DNA from: Tepidimonas taiwanensis
GTDB taxonomy: Bacteria; Pseudomonadota; Gammaproteobacteria; Burkholderiales; Burkholderiaceae_C
DNA length: 64,000 nt
Direction: 5' to 3'
Assembly: GCF_020162115.1 (NCBI RefSeq)
Contig: NZ_CP083911.1
Coordinates: 1,426,001-1,490,000, forward strand
The notes below the pieces were generated by a model, which was given only the letters and a program-made list of their open reading frames with translations, ran no database searches and was not told the origin of the DNA. The translations under genes were made by a program, and so were the position numbers. Below, in pieces: positions 55,522 through 64,000 of the stretch (the stretch's first letter is position 1; each line of letters opens with the position of its first letter).

Positions 55522-56337
55522 ATGACAATGGTACCGCCCCCGGCGGGTGCGGCGGCGTCCGCGCTGCGTGTGCTGCCGCTGCCCGCCTTCAGCGACAACT
55601 ACATCTGGCTGCTGAACGATGGCCGCGAGGCCTGGGTGGTCGACCCGGGCGACGACGCCCCGGTGCGGCGCGCGCTGCACGAACACGGCCTGCGCCTCAC
55701 GGGCATTCTGCTGACCCACCACCACGCGGACCACACGGGCGGCGTGGCGGCGCTGCGCGACGCCACCGGCTGCCGGGTGTTCGGGCCGGCCGGTGAGCCG
55801 CTGCCCGAGCCGGTGCAGCGCGTCGCGGACGGCGACAGCGTCGAGGCGCTGGGCCAGCGGTGGCGCGTTCTGGCCGTGCCCGGCCACACCGCCGGGCACG
55901 TGGCCTACGTCAACGACGCCCCACCGGGCGCGCCGCGCTGGCTGTTCTGCGGCGACACGCTGTTTTCCGCCGGTTGTGGCCGCCTGTTCGAGGGCACGCC
56001 CGCGCAGATGCTCGCCTCGCTGGACCGGCTTGCTGCCCTGCCGGACGATACACACGTGTGCTGTGCCCACGAGTACACCTTGAGCAACCTGCGCTTTGCG
56101 CGCACGGTCGAGCCGGACAACGACGCGCTGCGCGTGTACACCGAGGCATGCGAGGTGCGCCGCGCCGCGGGACAGCCAACGCTGCCGAGCACCGTCGGTG
56201 TCGAGCGCCGCGTCAACCCGTTTCTGCGCAGCCGGGAACCCGGCGTGCGGCGGGCGATCCAGCAATGGGACCCGTCGGCCGACACCGACGCCGCCGCGTT
56301 CGCGGCGTTGCGGCGCTGGAAGGATGGCTTTCGCTGA
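55522..56337 (+). CDS. gloB: hydroxyacylglutathione hydrolase (glyoxalase II)
   Basis: 271-residue metallo-beta-lactamase fold enzyme that hydrolyses S-lactoylglutathione in methylglyoxal detoxification. Metal motif THHHADHTGG, then VPGHTAGHVAY, CGDTLFSAGCGRLFEGT and CCAHEYTLSNLRFA. The conserved C-terminal VNPFLRS is present. The ATG at 55528 is a possible alternative start. Confidence 0.95.
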   Translation: MTMVPPPAGAAASALRVLPLPAFSDNYIWLLNDGREAWVVDPGDDAPVRRALHEHGLRLTGILLTHHHADHTGGVAALRDATGCRVFGPAGEPLPEPVQRVADGDSVEALGQRWRVLAVPGHTAGHVAYVNDAPPGAPRWLFCGDTLFSAGCGRLFEGTPAQMLASLDRLAALPDDTHVCCAHEYTLSNLRFARTVEPDNDALRVYTEACEVRRAAGQPTLPSTVGVERRVNPFLRSREPGVRRAIQQWDPSADTDAAAFAALRRWKDGFR

Positions 56338-56392
56338 CCGCAGGCGCGGACCCCGCCCCTGACGACGAACCCCGCACCGGACACCCTGACAC

Positions 56393-57988
56393 ATGACGGT
56401 TTTACAACGATTGGCGCTGCTGTGGGGCGCCCTGACCCTCGCGGCGTGCGCCCAACTGCCCAACCCGGGTGCAGCCACCGCTGACCTCCCGCCGGTGGCG
56501 GCGCCCGCGCCGGCCCCGAGAACCGTGGAGGGCGCGGCCCCGCCCGCCCCCGCGTCGCCGACGGCGTCGGCCGCCCTCCCCAGCCCGCACGCCACGCTCG
56601 AGCCCGCCCCGCTGCCCAGCCAGCGGCCGGTGGCTCCGGTGGTCGCCCCCGCGGACCTGTGGGAGCGCATCGAACGCGGGCTCGCGATGCCCGACCTCGA
56701 CGACGAGCGCGTGGCGCAGTGGGAGCGTTGGTACGGCAGCCGCCCCGACTACCTACAGCGCATGGCCGACCGTGCAAGCAAATACCTGTTCCACATCGTC
56801 GAGGAAATCGAGCGGCGCGGCCTGCCGCTGGAACTCGCGCTGCTGCCCTTCATCGAAAGCGCCTTCAACCCGCAGGCCGTCTCGCACGCCAAGGCCGCGG
56901 GGATGTGGCAGTTCATGCCGGCCACGGGCAAGCATTTCGACCTGAAACAAAACGCCTTCCGTGACGACCGGCGCGACGTGCTCGCCTCCACCCGCGCGGC
57001 GCTCGACTACCTCGAGCGGCTGCACCGCATGTTCGGCGACTGGCACCTGGCGCTGGCCGCCTACAACTGGGGCGAGGGCAACGTCCAGCGGGCGATCCGC
57101 CGCAACCAGGCGGCGGGGCTGCCCACCGGTTATCTGGACCTGCGCATGCCCGATGAGACGCGCCACTACGTGCCCAAGCTGCAGGCGATGGAAAACCTCG
57201 TCAAGTCGCACCGCCACGCGGGCGTGCGGCTGCCGGTGATCGGCAACCACCCGTTCTTCGACACCGTGACGATCGACCGCGACCTGGACGTGGCGGTGAT
57301 CGCGCGCCTGGCGGGCATCAGCGAGGCGGACTTCCACACGCTCAACCCCTCGCACCGCCAGCCGATCGTGATGGCCGCGGGGACGCCGGAAATCCTGCTG
57401 CCATGGGACAACGCGCTGCAGTTCACCGAGCGGCTGCGCCGCTACGACGGACCGACCGCGAGCTGGACCGCGTGGCGCGTGCCGCGTGACATGACGCCGG
57501 CCCAGGCGGCGCAGCATCTGGGCTGGGACGAGCACGCGCTGCGCGAGCTCAACCGCGTGCCGCCGCGCATGCGGCTCAAGGCAGGGTCGACCATCCTGGT
57601 GCCACGCGAAGGCGCGCTGGACCGCGACGTGCCCGAGCACCTCGCCGACAACGGGCAACTGCTGCTCGCGCCGGACCGCCCGCCAGTGCGTAGCGTGCGG
57701 GTGAAAGTCCGCCCAGGCGACACCGTGGCGACGGTCGCGCGTCGCTACCGCGTCAGTGCACAGCAAGTGGCCGAGTGGAACCGGCTGAACCCCGGGGCCA
57801 AGCTGCGGGCGGGCCAGACGCTGGTGGTTCAGCTGCCCGCCAAAACCACGACGGCGCACGCCCGCGACACCCGGAAAACCACCGCCCGCGCCGCGAAGCG
57901 TGGCAGCGCGGCCCAGACGGCCGCCGGCGCGAAGAAGCGCTCCCCCTCTTCGCCCACCGTGCGCACCGCGCAGTCGGGCGTGCGCTGA
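56393..57988 (+). CDS. mltD: membrane-bound lytic murein transglycosylase with LysM repeats (MltD type)
   Basis: 531-residue lipoprotein: signal peptide with lipobox LAAC, a Pro/Ala-rich linker, then an SLT domain with the catalytic Glu in FIESAFNPQAVSHAKAAGMW and NWGEGNVQRAI. Two LysM-like repeats follow (about 365-410 and 428-474; the second is clearer: VRPGDTVATVARRYRVSAQQ), and a basic Ala/Lys tail. It cleaves peptidoglycan from the outer-membrane side. An IS481 copy sits 13 bases after its stop codon. Confidence 0.93.
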   Translation: MTVLQRLALLWGALTLAACAQLPNPGAATADLPPVAAPAPAPRTVEGAAPPAPASPTASAALPSPHATLEPAPLPSQRPVAPVVAPADLWERIERGLAMPDLDDERVAQWERWYGSRPDYLQRMADRASKYLFHIVEEIERRGLPLELALLPFIESAFNPQAVSHAKAAGMWQFMPATGKHFDLKQNAFRDDRRDVLASTRAALDYLERLHRMFGDWHLALAAYNWGEGNVQRAIRRNQAAGLPTGYLDLRMPDETRHYVPKLQAMENLVKSHRHAGVRLPVIGNHPFFDTVTIDRDLDVAVIARLAGISEADFHTLNPSHRQPIVMAAGTPEILLPWDNALQFTERLRRYDGPTASWTAWRVPRDMTPAQAAQHLGWDEHALRELNRVPPRMRLKAGSTILVPREGALDRDVPEHLADNGQLLLAPDRPPVRSVRVKVRPGDTVATVARRYRVSAQQVAEWNRLNPGAKLRAGQTLVVQLPAKTTTAHARDTRKTTARAAKRGSAAQTAAGAKKRSPSSPTVRTAQSGVR

Positions 57989-57996
57989 CCAGTTTT

Positions 57997-58956
57997 CTAG
58001 GTGTCACATCCCGGATGATCATATGGCCGTTTTTGGAACAGATGCGGGTGTGACGTGTACCACTGTTTCATGGCCTGCATGGGCGTGAGACCCTTGAGTG
58101 CGGCCTGGGGCAGCTGGTGGTTGTAAAGCCAAGCATAGCGCAGCAGGGTCTTCTCGAGATCCTCGCCGCTGATGAAGTGGTGGCTGCGCAGCACCTCCTC
58201 GATGCGGCCGTTGAAGCGCTCTACCATCCCGTTGGTCTGGGGGCGTCGCACGCGCGTGGTGCGGTGCTCGATGCCGAGTGCCTCGCACAGGCTCTCGAAG
58301 GCGTGGGTGGCACTGGGCTGCCCCAGCAGCCGTGCGGTGAACTCCTTGCCATTGTCTGTGAGGATCTTGTTGATCTTGATCGGGCACGCCGTGAGCAGCG
58401 ACTTGAGGAAGGCGCGCGCGTTTCTCGCGCTCTTGGAGGCGTACAGGGCAATGAAGACCCAGCGCGTGGCACGGTCGATGGCCACAAAGAGGTAGCGCCG
58501 CCGCGTCTCATCGGCCATTTGCGGCAGGTACTTCACGTCGATATGAATGAAGCCCGGCTCGTAAGCGGCAAAGGGCTGATGTGCGGGTTTGGGCACCTGG
58601 GGCTTGAGGGATCGCAGCGACCCCACGCCGTGGCGTCGCAAGCAGCGATCCAGTCCCGAGCGCGACACGTCAGGACAGACGAACTCGCGCATGACCGACA
58701 GCAGATCATCCAGCGGCAGCAGCAGCGTCTTGCGCAGCTCCACTGCAATGGCCTCCTGCGCCGGGGTCATGGTGGTACGCAGCCGGTGCGGGGTGTGGGA
58801 GCGATCCAGAAAATCCTCGCGGCGCTTCCACTTGTACACCGTCATGAGCGAAACGCCGTAACGCTCAGCCAACACCGCAGCCGGCTCATCCGACAGCGCG
58901 ATCTCGCGCCGTATGGCTGGCGTTGTACGCGCCAGGGCATGCAGCTTGATGTTCAT
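57997..58956 (-). CDS. IS481-family transposase, copy 2
   Basis: 319 residues, same sequence as copy 1 over the shared part. The final codons are GAC ACC TAG, in which the last two bases of ACC and the whole stop codon come from the duplicated target CCTAGA (plus strand TCTAGG). Confidence 0.93.
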   Translation of the reverse strand: MNIKLHALARTTPAIRREIALSDEPAAVLAERYGVSLMTVYKWKRREDFLDRSHTPHRLRTTMTPAQEAIAVELRKTLLLPLDDLLSVMREFVCPDVSRSGLDRCLRRHGVGSLRSLKPQVPKPAHQPFAAYEPGFIHIDVKYLPQMADETRRRYLFVAIDRATRWVFIALYASKSARNARAFLKSLLTACPIKINKILTDNGKEFTARLLGQPSATHAFESLCEALGIEHRTTRVRRPQTNGMVERFNGRIEEVLRSHHFISGEDLEKTLLRYAWLYNHQLPQAALKGLTPMQAMKQWYTSHPHLFQKRPYDHPGCDT

Positions 58957-59079
58957 GAGGGCATCTCCCGATGATGGTCGTCAACGCCTTGACCCGCTGC
59001 CCAGCAGCTCGCGCAGAACGCTTACCGCCAGCAGGTACGCATGGCGTGATGGCACTATCCAATCATCCGGGATGCGACA
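58002..59079 (-). mobile_element. IS481-family insertion sequence, copy 2
   Basis: 1078 bases with the same ends as copy 1. Perfect 6-bp target duplication TCTAGG at 57996-58001 and 59080-59085, matching the NCTAGN target preference known for Bordetella IS481. Behind it a GGGGGC/GCCCCC hairpin (59084-59104) may be what is left of the mltD terminator. Confidence 0.95.
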
Positions 59080-59180
59080 TCTAGGGGGCTGGCCTACCGC
59101 CCCCGGCTATTGCGTGGCGTCACGTCGCCGGAATTGGGGTAGCAGCCACCGGCGTGCACGTCCATGCCGGGCGCACAAAC

Positions 59181-59209
59181 AAAAAAGGCAAGCCGCCTCG
59201 GCTTGCCTT
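59181..59209 (-). terminator. terminator of the Gly-Cys-Gly tRNA operon
   Basis: Perfect 11-bp stem AAGGCAAGCCG/CGGCTTGCCTT with a three-base loop and a T-run on the minus strand, 12 bases beyond the last tRNA. Confidence 0.88.
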
Positions 59210-59220
59210 GAGATGAAATT

Positions 59221-59296
59221 TGGAGCGGGAAACGAGTCTCGAACTCGCGACCTCAACCTTGGCAAGGTTGCGCTCTACCAACTGAGCTATTCCCGC
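59221..59296 (-). tRNA. tRNA-Gly(GCC), second copy
   Basis: 76 bases including CCA; anticodon loop TTGCCAA gives GCC. Identical to the first copy. Confidence 0.95.
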
Positions 59297-59330
59297 CTGT
59301 GCCGCCTGCCATCGGCAAGCGGCGCAAAAC

Positions 59331-59404
59331 TGGAGGCGCGGGCCGGAGTCGAACCGACCTACTCGGATTTGCAATCCGGTGCATAACCGCTTTGCTACCG
59401 CGCC
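59331..59404 (-). tRNA. tRNA-Cys(GCA)
   Basis: 74 bases including CCA; anticodon loop TTGCAAA gives GCA. Lies between two identical tRNA-Gly genes. Confidence 0.95.
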
Positions 59405-59469
59405 TTGTCTGGTTCAACCCGACAGACCGCCGGATGGGATGACCGGCCAGTGGCCGCTCACCCGAAATC

Positions 59470-59545
59470 TGGAGCGGGAAACGAGTCTCGAACTCGCGAC
59501 CTCAACCTTGGCAAGGTTGCGCTCTACCAACTGAGCTATTCCCGC
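59470..59545 (-). tRNA. tRNA-Gly(GCC), first copy
   Basis: 76 bases including CCA, anticodon GCC; promoter-proximal gene of the operon. Confidence 0.95.
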
Positions 59546-59550
59546 ATGGT

Positions 59551-59590
59551 CTTCAGACGATTTGCTGCACCGGCAGCGCGTCGTCTGAAG
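59551..59590 (-). other. hairpin between lon and the tRNA operon
   Basis: A perfect 10-bp inverted repeat CTTCAGACGA/TCGTCTGAAG with a 20-base loop, six bases ahead of the first tRNA-Gly. It has no T-tract; it may end lon transcription in part or be a processing stem in the tRNA leader. Confidence 0.5.
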
Positions 59591-59595
59591 CCATT

Positions 59596-59603
59596 ATTTT
59601 ATA
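59596..59603 (-). promoter_or_regulatory. -10 region of the Gly-Cys-Gly tRNA operon
   Basis: TATAAAAT on the minus strand, 50 bases ahead of tRNA-Gly, in an AT-rich pocket after the lon stop codon. The -35 side is weak. Confidence 0.4.
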
Positions 59604-59634
59604 CCAAAAATGGCCGCCTCCGCCGTGGCGTGCG

Positions 59635-62055
<2,421 letters not shown>

Positions 62056-62078
62056 GCGGAATTCCTTTCTGGCGGCTC

Positions 62079-62107
62079 AGTTGGGGGCGCCGAAGCCGGA
62101 CTTCAAG
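62079..62107 (-). promoter_or_regulatory. sigma-32 (heat-shock) type promoter of lon
   Basis: On the minus strand CTTGAAG, 14 bases, CCCCAACT: close to the sigma-32 consensus CTTGAAA-N13-15-CCCCATNT. Its -10 part ends 23 bases before the lon ATG. A GGGGGCGC/GCGCCCCC inverted repeat (62083-62090, 62109-62116) overlaps it. Confidence 0.65.
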
Positions 62108-62138
62108 CGCGCCCCCGCGTGAACGGCGGCGCGTCGCG

Positions 62139-63404
<1,266 letters not shown>

Positions 63405-63468
63405 GGAGGGTTCGGTACGGGGTTACGAAAACGACGTCGACGCCAAAGGTAGCGGATCCGGGGACCGG

Positions 63469-64000
63469 TCAGCCGCGCTTGTCGATCACCTTATCGACCA
63501 GCCCGTAGGCAGCGGCCTCGGCGGCGGACATGAAGTAGTCGCGCTCGGTGTCGCGCTCGATCTTCTCCAGCGGCTGGCCAGTGCGTTCGCTCAGGATGCG
63601 GTTCAGATCGGCCCGCAGGCGCAGGATCTCGCGCGCGTGGATCTCGATGTCGGTGGCCTGCCCCTGGGCACCGCCCAGCGGCTGGTGGATCATCACGCGC
63701 GAGTTGGGCAGCGCGAAGCGCTTGCCCTTGGCACCGGCGGCCAGCAAAAACGCCCCCATGCTCGCCGCCATGCCCACGCACAGCGTCGAGACGTCGGGCT
63801 TGATGAAATTCATCGTATCGAAGATCGCCATCCCCGCGCTGACCGACCCGCCGGGCGAGTTGATGTAGAGCGAGATGTCCTTGTCCGGGTTTTCGCTTTC
63901 CAGGAACAGCAGCTGCGCCACGACCAGGTTGGCGGTTTGGTCGTTGACGGGGCCGACGAGGAAAACGACGCGCTCCTTGAGCAGGCGCGAGTAGATGTCG
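63469..64000 (-). CDS. clpP: ATP-dependent Clp protease proteolytic subunit ClpP (5' end outside the window)
   Basis: The last 176 codons or so are present; the N-terminus lies beyond the window edge. The frame reads DIYSRLLKERVVFLVGPVND and on, with the catalytic Ser in GMAASMGAFLLAAG, His in VMIHQPLGGAQG and Asp in ERDTERDYFM region. An internal ATG (63921) is not the true start because family sequence continues upstream of it. Gene order clpP-clpX-lon is standard. Confidence 0.97.
   Translation of the reverse strand, partial: DIYSRLLKERVVFLVGPVNDQTANLVVAQLLFLESENPDKDISLYINSPGGSVSAGMAIFDTMNFIKPDVSTLCVGMAASMGAFLLAAGAKGKRFALPNSRVMIHQPLGGAQGQATDIEIHAREILRLRADLNRILSERTGQPLEKIERDTERDYFMSAAEAAAYGLVDKVIDKRG

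Overview
This window is a compact, high-GC (roughly two-thirds G+C) chromosomal segment of a betaproteobacterium, most likely of the order Burkholderiales. The assignment rests on gene order typical of that group: pyrG-kdsA-DUF1330-eno-ftsB, folC-SPOR-cvpA-purF-metZ, and clpP-clpX-lon. The genus is not resolved. Genes are tightly packed and no gene-free stretch exceeds about 300 bases. Many long open frames antisense to real genes are GC artefacts and were discarded.

Layout: (1) 1-8355: rpsO, a branched-chain-type periplasmic binding protein, tsaD, a 1517-residue CheB-CheR-PAS-GGDEF-EAL signalling fusion, and a tRNA operon Ala-[Glu-Asp]x2 with a visible tandem duplication. (2) 8489-15315, all minus strand: folC, a SPOR protein split by a frameshift in a G7 tract, cvpA, purF, metZ, gltX. 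(3) 15557-27941: small-molecule metabolism and envelope genes (ArsC-like reductase, ppnP, argG, two alpha/beta hydrolases, murB, plsY, aldo/keto reductase, acyl-CoA synthetase, EamA transporter), plus a yajQ/degenerate HD-GYP pair. (4) 28169-33197: prfB with its programmed +1 frameshift, pepN, fbp and tRNA-Thr. (5) 33215-40306, a degraded accessory island beside tRNA-Thr: a DUF927 helicase pseudogene that has lost its ATPase core, a small element gene, an IS481-family copy, a DUF262/HNH (GmrSD-like, possible phage-defence) gene broken by two insertion sequences, a solo IS end and an IS3 remnant. (6) 40414-57988: DUF167, a TetR-controlled RND efflux pair, a RelE/YefM-like toxin-antitoxin pair, coaBC, the pyrG-ftsB block, hslO with a gamma-carbonic anhydrase, a DUF455 ferritin-like protein, xerD/gloB with touching start codons, and a LysM lytic transglycosylase. 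(7) 58002-64000: a second, apparently identical IS481-family copy, tRNA Gly-Cys-Gly, lon (with a sigma-32-like promoter), clpX and the 3' part of clpP, cut by the window edge.

The most interesting features are the giant chemotaxis/c-di-GMP fusion; the wrecked DUF262 locus; IS481-type copies whose transposase stop codon comes from the target site; the SPOR frameshift on a perfect G-GGG-GGG slippery heptamer; and the catalytically dead HD-GYP-like protein next to YajQ. No CRISPR array, rRNA operon or intact prophage was seen.
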